Source of the DNA: Albula goreensis
Lineage: Eukaryota > Chordata > Actinopteri > Albuliformes > Albulidae
Reading direction: 5' to 3'
Assembly: GCA_022829145.1 (NCBI GenBank)
Contig: CM040746.1
Location: 28,463,832-28,527,831, forward strand
Length of the DNA stretch: 64,000 nt
The notes beneath the pieces were generated by a model, which worked only from the letters and a program-made list of their open reading frames with translations, had not been told where the DNA came from and did not search any database. Positions within the stretch are counted from its first letter, which is position 1. Each line of letters starts with the position of its first letter. Shown piece by piece: positions 45,814 to 63,089 of the stretch. Both the position numbers and the translations under genes were made by a program.

Positions 45814-47194
45814 ATAGATATTTCTCTAAGGTGTACTGTTCAACCTTATTCTGAGGATTATATAAAGAACCCCTTAAAGATATCAGTACCTAAGCAGAGC
45901 CATTAAGGGCTCCCCCAGCTGAACAACTGAAGGAACTTTAAAGGTGCTTGAAAGAACTTACTCTACTAAGAGTGACTAACCAAATGGAACATCAGTATTT
46001 AGATTCTCTTCATGGTCATGTGTCTTCTTAGAAAAGCTAACATTCTGCTCTATAAGTCTTGCAGCCCTTCATGTTTCCAGTGTCAATGGAAAGAATCAAT
46101 GACACAGTTACCTACCTGGCCTGTGTCAATATTAACTACTTGAATCACATAAAGGTCTTTCTTTAGACAAAGAAAAAACAGAAGCAACTCTGATCTCCAG
46201 GGACCAGCTGGCTTCCTCCTTCTCCTTCACTTCAGAATTGACATGTTGATTTGAGTATGACAAACAGGATGTGGTTGCCCCCTGTGCCTCTGACAAGCAG
46301 CAAGCACATAACGTTCTTATAAAACACAAGAGATCAGCCCAAAATGACAAAATGATACACTGTGGGCGCAAGGAGACAACCTACATCTTATAAAGGCATT
46401 ATTTAAACATTCTTTAGTACCCCTGAATGCAAACTCTAGCTCACTGCTAAGGGTTACTTTTTTCTTTCATAAAAAAGCAGTTAATATATGTAGTTGGTTT
46501 AGTAATTGACTTGTACTGTCCACAGGAAGACCACTGATTAATTTGTCTTCTGCATTGCAAAGTTTTAAGGTTAGCCCACAGAAAGATGACCCGTGAAAGA
46601 CACACTACTGAGGAATGTCAGATGAAAACATGCAGCGACAAGTCCTCTTTGCAATTGCATAGATTTACACATCTTAGATAAGTCAGCCTGTTCCTACTTG
46701 CCAAATGCCTTACAGAGTAACAGAGAACAAAATCCATTTTAATTTTGGCTTTTGCGAACTGAAAACTCAACAAAAACCAAGCTCTCAGGATATAGACAAC
46801 GTTGGTGTAGAAGAGAAGAGCATTAAACAGTAATGAATATTGCAGTTACTTCAATAAGCCATTTAACCTAAGTGTTTACGTGAAAGCCTTGATTAGACGG
46901 CTCATCAACGTCATATGACTAAGTCTTAAAATGAATAAAATGTAATCTAATAAAGAGATTGACACATGGAAAGCATTGACAAATACGTTACAATAAATGC
47001 ATACTAATTATAGCCTGCGATCTTTTAAAATAAACAGTCTTTCAGTTATACAGGGGGTACACCCTTACATGTAGGCCAATAATTATTATATGCTCACTAA
47101 TCCTTGGGCATCCCCGCTCGTGCCCTCCAGATCCCCCTCTTCTCTGAACACTATGAGGAAGTGTCCTGAGGGACGGGCGCGCGCCATGACTGCA

Positions 47195-47200
47195 TATAAA
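47195..47200 (+). promoter_or_regulatory. pfn1: TATA box of pfn1
   Basis: TATAAA lies just downstream of a GC-rich segment (GGGCGCGCGCC at about 47175-47185) and about 30 bases upstream of a plausible start near 47225. A non-coding exon would end at the donor CAG|GTACTC (47263) and join the acceptor TTGTTTTCAG (47491) to reach the coding exon. Confidence 0.6.
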
Positions 47201-47224
47201 TGCTGGTCGACTTCCTCTATCTCA

Positions 47225-47263
47225 CTTTGCAACTTTGCTAAAGTCACAAGGACTGCCCTGCAG
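47225..47263 (+). other. pfn1: inferred non-coding exon 1 of pfn1
   Basis: It is bounded on the left by the expected distance from the TATA box and on the right by a GT donor at 47264. The following intron (47264-47491) ends in a good pyrimidine-rich acceptor 37 bases before the pfn1 ATG. The exon has no ATG. Confidence 0.4.
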
Positions 47264-47528
47264 GTACTCAAAGCTGTTATGTTCGCATTTGTATTTAATG
47301 GCAAATTTTTAATTAAAAAATGGATGTCTGCTTAGTTCGGGGTAATGAATTTTCACCCCATATTCGCATAGTATTAAACATTTTATTCTTCCTATATGAA
47401 ACTTTCTCCTGATTCCGGCGCGGTGTAGCAGTGAGTTGTTACCCATGATTCTCTGATGTTATTGTTTTAACATATATTTTCTTGTTTTCAGTAACCTGAC
47501 CCAAAATCACCAAGAGACCACATCAATA

Positions 47529-50500
47529 ATGTCTTGGGACTCGTATATTGAAAGTTTGACGGCTGATGGCGTCGTCATTGAGGCGGCGATCGCGGGGTGC
47601 GAAAGCGGTCAGGAGTCCATATGGGCGTCGAAAGGAGGCTTTAGTAAAATCACGGTAAGGTACTTTACCTGTAACCTGAACATCAAAACATTTAAAGGAC
47701 TGAAAGGAAGTTCACCTTGTAAAATGTATTTTTATGTACAAAGTTCATGCGAAATAATCGGTATCTTATATTTTTCCATTTTCAAAGTGTTTGCACTTTG
47801 ATTACCATAAGTCACCATGCTTTACCATGAGCTACGTTTAATCTATTCATCCTATCTTGTTATCCTTAATTGTATTAAGCCCTTTGTATTGCAACGTATG
47901 TTTCTTCGATTCTTTATATCATTTATATCATATCGATCTACTGTACGGTGAGGTGGATACATACGTACTTTTTCACACGCTACCTTAATGTGCCATTTTT
48001 GATATTACAATAGATGCATAATTTACAGTATGGTGTCTCTGAAGGTGAACGTGAAGCGATGATGCTACAAACTTCTCAGATCTTCCATTTTCAACAGTAG
48101 TATTAGTATGTGATGAATTTGTATCTGTATTCGGTATGTTGCAATTTCCAATGAATTAGGAGATAGAGAAGTGTACAAGGGTACATTTTCTATGATCAGT
48201 TGTCAATAGGGCGCGTCCCACAGAAAGCGGATCTCTCCTGTTGCAGCATTTTGAAATCCTTTCATGTTGTAAGAGTTGTGCAGCAGTAACGTTGATGATG
48301 TCTCAGTTGAACTGTGCACGCCAAATGGATCTCTTGCGCACAATTTATTTTCGTCAAATCTGATGTTGTTCAAGTATTCAAGTAACCCATGTGTGGTGGA
48401 AAATGAGGAAGTAACGTTACGCATTTCCACTCGGAAGTCGGTCGGTCCGTTATAGCCACAGACTTTATGTGTAAAGAGAGAAACGTTTGTGTGGAGACGT
48501 GGCCCCCACCCCACTGATGAAAGGTGCAGTTTTAGTAACCTTGGAGTGGAAATTTGATTGAGCCCCGCCTCTTAAAAGGCCAATTTCCTATAGGCTGATT
48601 AAAAAAAAATGTTAAAGGTTTATAATATGGAAATGTGTCTGAAAAAGAAATCCGTTGTCTAGTGCAGCGCATGAGCCCTTTATGAAACGATACAAAAACT
48701 ATGAAAAACATTACTGTGCCTAGTAGCTAGTCCCCTTCATTTATTACATACGAAAATGTGTTCCATGTGCAATAGAACAATCGTTATTTACTTTAAGTGC
48801 CTTAAATCGCATTTGCTAAAAACAACATTTTAATTGTTAATAAATGTAGGGTAATTCAATTCTTACTGAAATTAAATTGTTGGTGTAACTTGGTCGTGAC
48901 GTTCACCCTCTTAAAAGATACCTTATTTGGTCATATGGTTTTGCAAAACTGCACAAGATTTAGGAAGTGAAGAGAGTGCTGCCTGCCTAAGGCTCACTTC
49001 CTTATTGGCCATACTGAATGGCTTCAGCCCCGCCTCTTTATGCCAAGCACTTAAAGATTTTAAAAATGTTTCCTTATCATTTATGAATTATTCATTATTT
49101 TATAAATTACAGCTAATACTTTTAAACATGGTTAATGAAGTTATTTTTTCAGAAAGTATATTGTCGCCACCATCTACATTGTCTATTTGAGGGTAACATC
49201 TTCACAGCTGATGGAAAAACGTTGACTGTCTTGATTTGATGATAATACTGCAAACAATACAGCTTCTTTGACACAGATTAACTGTTATATTATCACATAT
49301 AAAATTCATACACACTTATGGCATGTTTAAGATGCTATGCCCATGTGTGAGTCCTCATATAGGAGAGAGGAGAACTGTGGCACCACATCGCCAAACTACC
49401 AAGGTGCATACAGGCAGCACAGAAATAAAAACGATTTCAGCTGACCCTGGGAAATAAAACAGAGTATTTTGGATTCTATGTCCTTCAACTGACCTCAAGA
49501 CAATACCATAAAAGTTCCACTTTCTTGGTGGTTCATTTTAAAGCAGCGCCTCATCATGTGTTGATCAGCATCTTTTGGAAATACAAGTACATTAAGGGTC
49601 TTTTATTTATAATAGCAGACATAACACCTTATCAAATTCCTTCCCACCATTTCATGTAGCTTTGTGTGAAGCCAGACATTAGCTTAGCTGTCACTGAATT
49701 TCATGTATTAGGGATTCATTTCTCTCCGGGATTCACACAGAGCAGAGGCCTTCTGTAGCTTCCCGTCCTATCCGTGGCAATGATTGTGCATTTGAGTTTA
49801 ATGTGATCTGCAAAGCATAGCAGCTGAAAGTGGAAGTGGAAGGATGCAGTGAACCCTAGCAAAGGCCTACATGAAAAGATTTCCACATCACAACAGACAC
49901 TTAATATAGATAAATATCACTGCTACAGGCAGATACAATATTCAACAGTAAACATGAAGTAAATGCTTATGCTTTCCTGCTGTCCTGAAAAGGTACACTG
50001 ATCTATTGTAAACCCACACATAAGTTTCCCTCTAAATGCATAGAGGAGACTTTTTTATCTCCTAATCTGTCACAGCCAGTGGCTTTCCAGCATCAGCAAG
50101 CTGTAGCTGAGCTCCTCTTGGGTGTGGGCATGGACAGCTTGGGGAAGGGAGAGGAGGTATGTGGGGGGGGAGATGGTGTGGTCGGAGCACAACAGGTTTG
50201 AACGCAGAGCAGGTGGGCAGAGTAGTGCCCATGTAAGCATGTGCAAAGATGTGCAATTTAAATCATCCTCACTTAAGTGGAAATCTTTTCTTTCATGATG
50301 GAGTATCAGATTTCTGGTGCAGAAACAGGTTTAACATAAAAAGTGTTTAGCCATCCTCAGCTTGACTTATTTTAGTTTGGATAGTTGTTTGTTTGAAGGG
50401 TGACCACATATATTTTTCACTGCTTCTATCAGCATGAATCATCTCGCTGTCTTAGCTTGTACTTCCTAGAAATATACCACACATTTGCCACATTAATGAG

Positions 50501-52817
50501 GCATATACCTAACCGTTATGTATATAACAGTTAGTGCACTCTTTTAGTTCTACCCAAAGCAAAATGCTGTGCCTTTTGGGGAGCAGGGTCAGTAATTTCA
50601 TGTCTGAGGGACCATGTCATCCAAGCTATGTTAGAATGATGGGATGTTGAGTTATTGCTAGCCCCGTCGATGTATCTTTGAATTATTCATGGGTCTGGTT
50701 TGTGCAGAAAAACTATTTAGCAATCCCTGGGGTCATTTTTGCAAGTAGAGCCAGCTGTAAAGGTAGCCTGTAGACAAGACTTCTGTATCTGGGTGTGGAT
50801 GAGTGGTTTAACCAGGACTCCATACTACCATCTGTGCACTGCGATCATGTAGCTGAATCAAGTTAACATCAGTAGAACTTCTTCAGCAGGCTTTATGCTC
50901 AGTTGCAAAACAATTGGGGTAACCTGCTACCTAGTGGCCAGTTTCAGCAACTACAATTCTGCATTTTTTTTATCACCAATGAAATTCTTGAGACTGTTCA
51001 TGTCCAAAAAAGTAAAAGTATTCTCAAATTAAATTAGTACTCTTTGTCAAAGGGAACATGAGAAAAATGGACTAGACTAAATCTTGGCAGCGAATACCTT
51101 TGACAGTATCTGGTTTTTGTGTACCTTTTATTTTATTAGAATTTGTGTTTACAAAAATTCACATGGTTTTCTAGATATAACTGTATCCTAATTTACTTAT
51201 GTTACCCTTATTCATTGCCCTTGGGGGCCCCTTTGAAGCAGTCTGCTGTGCCTGTCTGTAAATTAGCTTCTGATTATAAGTCACCACCTGGAGAACTTCC
51301 ATATTTCTTGCTTGGTACATGTATGTCATAAAGCTCAAGGATCACCGCCGCAACAGTCTCTATTTTATTAAGCACAAAAGCACCTCAAGTTAATATGGTT
51401 TTTAATACCCAGTTTGTCATGCCCCAAAAACTACTTCCTGTTTCTGGTGTGCAAACATTATGCTGATATGAAGAGCATTGCTAAATAGACTCATGCCATT
51501 TGTCTGTCTCTATCCAATGCAATTAACTCCTATGGAATAATAAATTGATGGTCCTGTGTCTTATCAAATCTGTATGGAACACACTGGTGTGTACAAATAA
51601 GTCAGCTGGTCTTTAGTTACCAAGCAACGGGCCGGGCACAGCAGTAGGGGACATGGCAGGGATGAGGCACTGGTCTTCTCTGAAGCCATCGTAAAGAAAT
51701 TTTAAAACATGACAGAACAGGATTATTCCTGGAATGTCTGTCGGGGTGGGGTTGTTCCCCAGGGTATAAATGAAGCTTTCAAAAATTCTCCTGCCTGTTG
51801 TAGCTTGCAGCTAGTCATTTCCAGCCATACCTCCGAATTGCATCATTGATAATTCACAAGCATGTGTTTTACAGGTTCAGATACAGGATTATCTGTATTT
51901 TTTTGTTTTGAATTCAGTGTAATCCTTTCTTCATTACACTGTCATAGTAGCCCTCCATAGACTGGTTTAAAGACTGGTTTTGTGTGTAAAGTAGACCCAT
52001 CTCTGCATATTGGCCAGCCTTCCTTTATGGTCCACCACCCTAACTTTCATCACCCTCAGCTTTGACAGAAAGGAAGGAAATGACGTTGTTTATGCACACA
52101 ACATATTCATGTTTTTTTAAATGATCTGTGGCAACTTCCAAGGCAGCAAACAAAAACTCAAATATTGGAAGCCATCTTAATTGTTTAAAGTGTTTATAAT
52201 TTTTATATCCACCTTCTTTCACTGCAGGCAGCTGAAATTCGCCAGCTTGTGGCTACTGATCGCAGTTCCCTTTTCTCAGCTGGGGTGACATTGGGAGGCG
52301 TTAAGTGCACAGTGTTGAGAGATAATCTGAACGCTGACGGGAATTTCACCATGGACCTCAAAACCAAGTCCTCAGACGCACAGCCAGACACCTTCAACAT
52401 CACTGTGGGCAAATCAAAAAAAGGTAGCTCTCTGCTGACCTACTGAATGTCTTCCTATTTTCTTGGCCCCTTTCATTTTCTATATATATTTTTTCTCCTC
52501 ACATTTCTCCCTCTTTGATTTTTGAAGCCTGTGTGCTTTTCCACTCCATGGATCTAAACCCTTTTTATTCTCTGGCATTGTTATTTTCATTGTCTTCCTG
52601 TATCCTTTTACCTTTTGTAACATAGTAGCCATGGTGGTTAAGTGGCTGCAAAAATTGCTGTAGCTGTTTTTTTTTTTTTTTTTTCGTTGGCTAAAAATGT
52701 GTTCCTCTCCTTCCAACAGCTCTAGTCATTGTGAAAGGAGCCAAGGATACCCACGGGGGAAACCTGAACCCCAAGGCTTTTTCAATGGCTGAACACCTCA
52801 GGAAATCTGGCTACTGA
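47529..52817 (+). CDS. pfn1: profilin-1
   Basis: Three coding exons: 47529-47654, 52228-52423 and 52720-52817. Phases agree, giving 420 bases (139 aa; human PFN1 is 140). The exon structure matches vertebrate profilins. Aromatic residues for poly-proline binding are present at both ends: W3, Y6 and W32, then H133 and Y139 in the terminal HLRKSGY. The centre carries the family blocks TLGGVKC, MDLKTKS and FNITVGK. Profilin binds monomeric actin, promotes ADP-ATP exchange and delivers actin to formins and VASP through poly-proline tracts. It acts in the cytosol at the cell cortex. The 4.6-kb first coding intron is unusually long for such a small gene. Synteny with rnf167 and eno3 supports pfn1 over other profilins. 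A minor caveat is that some paralogues look alike over this length. Confidence 0.93.
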
Positions 52818-53008
52818 TCTCCCACAGCCCCCATGCAGAGCAGCTCTCTGCTGCGCACACAGAATTGGGACTGCATCACTTTTTGAACCAAAAAGGCTCC
52901 CTTTACCAGCCTTCCCTCTCTCTCTCTCTTCATTTTGAGCACTTAGTGTTTCAGGAAATTCTTTTTTTTACATCCCATGAGTAGACCTCAAACTCCTTTA
53001 TATTGCTG

Positions 53009-53014
53009 AATAAA
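53009..53014 (+). terminator. pfn1: poly(A) signal AATAAA for pfn1
   Basis: AATAAA lies 192 bases past the pfn1 stop codon and gives a compact 3'UTR. A GT/T-rich stretch (TCTCTGTGTATTTGTGATTT) follows shortly after, as expected for a cleavage-site downstream element. Confidence 0.7.
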
Positions 53015-55160
53015 AATCAACAAAGGATGACTCTCTGTGTATTTGTGATTTATTTATTATTCAGTATTTTACAGCACCTACTTGACCTGCGAAAGAATCA
53101 AAGCTAACCTGCAATTCTGCAATTTCATCCGCGGTTAGCACTATGGCAATAACAATTCCTGTCAGTCATAACCTATTAATTTATAATTGTTCAGCACAGA
53201 GAGGGAAAAAACCTGTTCACCTGCGTGCTGTGGCTCTGACTGCTTTGTACTCAATACGTACTCTTTATCTTTCTCAGCTATTGTATTACACAAATGTTCT
53301 GAATTTCACAATTCAAAAGTGATTAAACAGTTATGGGTTATAAACAATTAAGCTACATTTTTTTGATACTTGAAACTAGTCTGCATCATTTGTGTGCAGG
53401 GTGTAAATTTGGCACAACCATGATGATCATCCTGAATATATGATAAAAGTGGATTATAAGGTAGTTATTGCTGTTCCTGGTACTATTAGTACCACTGCAT
53501 TAGCAGACTGCTCTGGTGTGTAGTGTATAAAAAGTCTTTTCATATGTCATACAATCAATGAGCGCCCTCTAGTGGAATTGAGTGCTTGTACTCCAGAAGA
53601 GAGTTTGCCAATTCCATACGCTTAAAATAAATGCCTTTGCTTTCATGAAGTCACTTTACTTTAATTATTGTAACATACACATGTTCATCTAAACACATAA
53701 TGCTAATAGTTGTTCATAAATTAGCTGAATCTCTACAATAAGACGAACAATATGCATGCCAAACTGAATCAGTAGGCTGTAAGGTTGTTATTGAAGATGA
53801 GAGCACTAGTTCCCTATTTTTTTTTGGTCTTTAGTCCCCCTTCATGTTCACTTGTTTAAAATCATTTGAAAAATATGCGAGACTGTGTTGTTATCATACT
53901 TGTACTTCTTAAGCTATTTTCTTCTGCTTTTTATCGCCATAATTTAAAAAGGCTAGTTTTGCGTCTCAAGTTCCTTGAATCACCTGCATTTTCTGAAAAG
54001 AAACGCACTTAAGTGCATGCATCTGCACATAAATCATGTGTTGACATGGATGTCACTTAGATTGCAATCTTTGTTCTTGGGTACAACACACATATCACAA
54101 TGCAATACAGTATATCTACCCATGTATGTGTGAAAGGAATAAGTGGAAGGCTAAGGTACTCTATATTACACACAAAGGAGGGAACTTCATAGGTGCTATA
54201 AGGTGCTTACAGTTATTGCAAAACACATCTTCTTCATTGTATGATTGCATTACAGTAAAAGGTAGGGTCCTTAGCGAATTGTAAAATAATTCCTGAAGAA
54301 TTTATTTACAAAAAATGTACAACAAAAAATGGAGGGCCACATATGATTCTCTGGAGCAAATATAACTTTGTTTAATACCACTGTTAACACTATTAAATTG
54401 GGGTAGATAAGCTTCTGCTCTGCTGCTGTACATAGCAAAGCCTTTTAATCCTGATAGTAATGCTGACAATTTAGTCATTGAAATTGCTGATACAAAGTGG
54501 AGCAGGAGCAAAAAGGGAGACAGAGCGATAGTGAGAGGGAAAGAGGGGGAATCTGTTTTACCTGAAAGTTCTGGGTAGCTGCAATATATACGGTGTTAGA
54601 CAGTTATGTGTCTTGACCCTTAGCTCTGCAGACAGCAAAGTTTACTCAGACAGTAAGTCTGGAGGTCCTGAGGGCTGATGGTCACTCAGAGGTAATGTTA
54701 ATTTTAGCCATATGGTAAAGGGTAGGGGTGTGCACGAGACAGGGAGTATGAGGGTGCCCTTTTAGTCCGAACCCAAAGCCAGTGTCACATTTCCTCGCTT
54801 GGGTAAACTCTGACCTTTCGTGCTTGTCCGGGAGTCTGCTAGGGAGAGTTACATTTTTAATCACAGAGTGTAACAATGGAAAAATAAAAGTTTAAATTGG
54901 AGATGTGACTTAACAAAGTGACTCCCATTATGAAAATTTCAGTTTCAATTTCAAATATCATGTTCATACTTATTTAGTGCAATTTCTGATATAACATGCA
55001 TTATGGTTAGGTTAAGCCTTTATAGACTGTGTGTCCCTATTATTCAATAAAAAACCACAAATCCATTGCACACTCCTGCTTGAGGACACAAATCATGAGG
55101 TGATTGGTAGATGATCCCTAAGGCTTTTACCATATCAGGAGTGGGTCCTCAGAGAACGTC
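53015..55160. other. pfn1-eno3 intergenic region, no gene seen
   Basis: AT-rich, with no conserved coding block or RNA gene recognised. The right end leads into a TATA-containing promoter. Confidence 0.5.
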
Positions 55161-55251
55161 TATAAATGGTGGACTAGAACAAGCAGTGAACACTTTGAAG
55201 TCAGCCGGACAGCCGGACAGTCGGACAGACACCTAAGCCAACCATACTCAG
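55161..55251 (+). promoter_or_regulatory. eno3: eno3 upstream promoter and non-coding exon 1a
   Basis: TATAAATGG at 55161 is followed by an ATG-free segment ending in CAG|GTAAAT (donor at 55252). Transcription would start near 55190. The exon includes three tandem 8-base units (AGCCGGAC, AGCCGGAC, AGTCGGAC) at about 55203-55226. The nearest downstream coding acceptor on this strand is that of eno3 at 58947, so this is most simply eno3 exon 1 with a 3.7-kb intron. An independent non-coding transcript is possible. Confidence 0.5.
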
Positions 55252-57892
55252 GTAAATACATTTTTCATGCTTTTAATTCTTCACCAGTCACTCTATGTGT
55301 CTGGGTGTCTTAGTCTTACATGTGAATGGTAGAAATTAATTTCAATGACCTGCTGTTGCACATGAGCAGACCTAAACACTCAACATAGTTGCAGTACTTC
55401 TACAACCATGCAATAGCTCTTTTGTAACAAATTACAGGAAGTTGCTGCATTTACTTCTTCTTAAGGAATAGTTGTAACTGCATATTCAAAAAGATTCAGG
55501 TAATCTAACGCTAATAATCATATGGCATATTTCTTGAGGGTACATTTGAAGTCACTGCACTAAAGTAATTATCATCGGCCATGGCAGATTAACTTTAATA
55601 TATTAAGTATACTGTGTGAGCAGTCAAAGCCAGAATTCATTCAGTTGTGATCAGTTATGCCAGCAAAAAAAAAAATGTTGCAAGTGAAACTACTGTTTAA
55701 AACTGCATATTAGGTTTTCTTATAATTCAAATAGAGGCCATGGTGAACACATGTACACGGATTAAAGAAACACTTCCATCACTGGTGGTTGCATGGTATG
55801 GCTGACAGTAGTAATGAACAGAAAAAACAGAGTCAGACTTGTTTTAGAGCATACATGCTTGTTGCACAATTGTCTTAACTGGTCCCTCCATAAACACATG
55901 AATGGGCAAAGTTCAGTTACCACACACCTGCACTGAACAAAATATCAGTTGTGTCACGACCACATTTGTTATTGTCAAACTTAACTTACAGAGTAACAAT
56001 ATGTATTGCAACACATGTTTTTAACCCACTGTATGCCAGTAGTGCAGTACAAATTCTCTGACCGGAAGTTGAGATATGATTGGTTAAAGCAACATAAGGT
56101 GAATTCAGGTGAAGATCTTACCATTAGCAAATCTTAAAACTGCATGTCTATATTTGTTTTAACAAACATTTTTCCATGGGCTTCAATTAGTACTTAAAAC
56201 ACTAAAATTCCTAACCCTAAACCCTATGACACATGCAGCATAATTGAAGTGCAGGAAGGATGAACTGGTTAACATGTTGTTTGGTAATAACTGCAGAATT
56301 CAAAGAACAACAATCCAGAACTAGTAAGTCAGACTACATGCACTGATTACCATAAGAAGTACTATAAAGCAACTTCTTCAAACGTGTCATGTTTGTACAG
56401 CCTTTCTGCCACACTGCATCAGCATTTTCACATGCAGTAATAGCACAAAAACACTTGGACACACAGATTTCAGCCATGACTGTGCACTGATGGCAGTGAA
56501 GTGGCTTTTGAGCACTACAGTAATATTATGTGAGGTGGTAACGGGGGGTTGGGGGTTGGGGGTGGTGGTCAAGTTCCTTGCAGGTCATGGACAGTGTAAG
56601 TTGCAGGCCGCTGTAGGTCACTTCCATCCACTATAAAACTTCATCATATTGCCCTTTCCCGCTTTCCATATGAAAGGTCAGCCCTTAATATCCCCTGAAA
56701 GCGCTGTATCAGCAGGTTATTGGAGATTGCAGAGACACAGTCTGATAACTCTGGTCCCACCCCTTGGCCCCCTTCATTGTGAAAGAGCAGGGCAGGTAAC
56801 TGAGCGACCATAAGGACATGAGAGGTGGGACAGAGAGCAGCCAATCTCTCTGCTGACGTTCATGTGCACAGTGTAGTGACCCTTTCCCACAGTGTTGCGT
56901 ATGCTCACGAATTATACATTGACTGAAGCAAATCAGTCCCCAAAAATCAGGACGTGCTCTACATTGCTGGTATGCCTGACAGTACAATCTGTGTTTTGAC
57001 TCTCATCTTTTTAAATCATTGCCTGTTCAACTACTGGGTGCAAGTGACTCAAACAGGGTCCTTTCTCACTGAGATAAGCACAAGTTAAAATTGCACCAAT
57101 AGCAGAATGTATCAAACAGTTCTTTATAGGTCCTTATCACACTACATAGTGTGTGACGCTCAGTTATTTATTATGGTTTAAGCAGTTCAGCATAAACTTG
57201 TGTGCTACTTAGGCTAGCAGGCTAGCATATCTGCTAATGATTATATCATACATGTGTTATAGGCCTTTCTGCTGCAGTAGTCTTGATATAAAAATACATC
57301 CCCACAGCCAGCCAGATTACTGTAATACTGTACTCACATAACCACAGTTGGGGCAGATTCTGCCAGAAAGGTCACCAGTCTGTCCTGGAAAGATCAGGGT
57401 TCAAGAGGTGGCTTGAGAAGGTCAGGCAGAGTTGTGAGATATGATACTATGATTCGTATGATCGTAATGACTCCCTTCTCCCAACCCCAACACTTTTTCC
57501 AGCAGGGACACTGCTGGCAACCACGTCCCCCTTTGGCCTAACCCCACCCCAAGCCTACAAAGACTCACTCCTTTATCGCACTCTTGCTTCCAAAAACCCT
57601 ATTCCCCAAAGCTCATGTTTGAAAGGGATGCATAGCTATCCAGTTAGGGATGAGGTGTTGCTGTTAACTAATGGGCTTTCCGGTAAAAAGGGTGTGGAAG
57701 TACACCAGGTGAAAAAGCCCCATGGCTCTATAATGTAGCATAGCCACAATGTTACAGTGCAACACAGGACATGCATTTTGTAGTTTCAGGAATCTATTGC
57801 ATGTCTGTGGTATCTGTGAGTGTGTTTTGGTGGATGGGTGGGTGACAAGCAGGCAGCAAAATGGTACTTGACAGTGAAAGCTGGGCTGCATG

Positions 57893-57967
57893 TTTGGAGG
57901 GGGAGGAATTTACAACCCCCTCCACTGTGGCCTATCTTTACTCTTTCCCTCCCTGGGTTATTTATAA
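57893..57967 (+). promoter_or_regulatory. eno3: candidate muscle enhancer: G-rich box plus MEF2 site
   Basis: In the presumed first intron of eno3, a G-rich box (TTGGAGGGGGAGGAATT, about 57893-57910) is followed about 50 bases on by TTATTTATAA (57958-57967), a full match to the MEF2 consensus YTAWWWWTAR. The human ENO3 first intron is known to hold a muscle enhancer built from a MEF2 site and a G-rich box, so the combination is suggestive. Function is inferred. Confidence 0.45.
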
Positions 57968-58264
57968 TCTTCCTTAGAGAGCAATAGAGACACAGGGGCT
58001 AAACCAGTCCAAAGAGGTGAATCTGAGACAGAGGTTGCATGTGGACACAGAAGGCTATCTTAGCCTGTGGGTATAGTCACAGGATAGAAGAGCAGCCATG
58101 TGTGTAGAGATTTATGGAGCACCCATTTGATCAGAGAGAGGAAGTGGGAGGAGAAGTAATGAGGTTAAAGACAGAAATGAATAGGGTATAGAATGGCAAT
58201 GTGGGTCAAGATACAGAAGTAGAAAATAGATCTACAGAAATAACTGAATTTTATCTAATTTTAT

Positions 58265-58345
58265 CACACACACACACACAAACACACAAATACATGCACA
58301 CACAAATATGCACAGACAAGTATCATACACACAGACACACTTTAC
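58265..58345 (+). repeat. imperfect CA-rich tract
   Basis: CACACA runs interrupted by AAACAC, AATAC and GACAC variants in the eno3 upstream intron. Confidence 0.7.
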
Positions 58346-58611
58346 AGTATATAATGAGATTATGAGCATTAATAGAAGAAACCCAAGATACATTGTATGA
58401 AGCACATGCTAAACAAGCTCTAATCATGAAGAGAATGGAGGAGGAAATATTAGTTCAAATTGCAAAAAGAAAAATGATCTGAAAATGAAGCAAGGAAAGA
58501 CTGAGAGAAGAACCAGCAGCTTACCAACAGCACTGTCTATATATAACACGCTCTGGCCAGATTAAATTTGCATCTCAGCGTTTAGCCAAGCCCCTGTCAT
58601 TGCCCTTATCT

Positions 58612-58780
58612 CATTGGTCTCCGGTGATATCACTGCGCTGTTATTGGCTCCTGATAGAATTGTTTCACCCACTCAGTAGTTTGACAGCCATTGCAGTTGG
58701 CAGTGCAGGCAGGGATAGTGTGGGTTGAAGGACAAATATAACCACAACAGCAATGGCTCTACAAAGGCTTGCAAATACAG
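58612..58780 (+). promoter_or_regulatory. eno3: candidate second eno3 promoter and coding exon 1b
   Basis: Two inverted CCAAT boxes (ATTGG at about 58613 and 58643) precede an ATG at 58753 in a strong context (G at -3, G at +4). The nine codons from this ATG end at donor G|GTGAAT (58781). Joined to the acceptor at 58947 they run in frame through GTC AAG into the usual eno3 ATG, adding MALQRLANTVK. An in-frame TGA upstream bounds this frame. A TATATATAA at 58538-58546 lies further upstream. Transcription from here is not shown by sequence alone. Confidence 0.4.
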
Positions 58781-58952
58781 GTGAATTATAATATTCTCAC
58801 ATATATTTCTTAGTTATTCACTTATTGCATTGCCTATATTCTCCATACAAATAATGCATTATTGAGTGCATTAAAAGAACTAGTCTAATTCATTGTGTTT
58901 CAAATATGGATTTATACTAATTTCCCCCCTATCCTGCCCTCCCACAGTCAAG

Positions 58953-62842
<3,890 letters not shown>

Positions 62843-63071
62843 AAGCTTTACTCCTTCTCCCTGGTTCCCCTCATCAACAACGGCTGTCCACTTCCTCTTT
62901 CTCTCTGTCTCAGACCCCAACCATCTCAACAGAGAGAGGGGCGAGAAGATAAGGGGGCAGGGGAGGTAAAGAATATGCCAGAGCTCTCTGATTTGAAGAA
63001 ATTCCATTTTTTATCTTCGATCTTCATTGCTCTCGATCTGTGTTGTCAGAGGTACTTTTGATGTAACTTGA

Positions 63072-63077
63072 AATAAA
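63072..63077 (+). terminator. eno3: poly(A) signal AATAAA for eno3
   Basis: AATAAA is 230 bases past the eno3 stop, followed by an (AT)n run and a T/GT-rich segment. A second AATAAA occurs near 63180. Confidence 0.65.
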
Positions 63078-63089
63078 TATATATATATA

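Larger units (their letters stand above)
39480..47190. other. gene-free interval between rnf167 and pfn1
   Basis: About 7.7 kb show only short open frames without recognisable domains, splice pairs or RNA-gene features. The stretch contains a 15-bp-arm hairpin at 40770-40804, a smaller inverted repeat near 45210-45240 and a compound microsatellite at 45715-45812. Conserved regulatory DNA could be present but cannot be recognised from one sequence. Confidence 0.45.

Noticed and set aside
57380-57430. tRNA-like B-box text (GGGTTCAAGAG)
   Set aside because: No matching A box or cloverleaf can be drawn around it, so no tRNA or tRNA-derived SINE is called.
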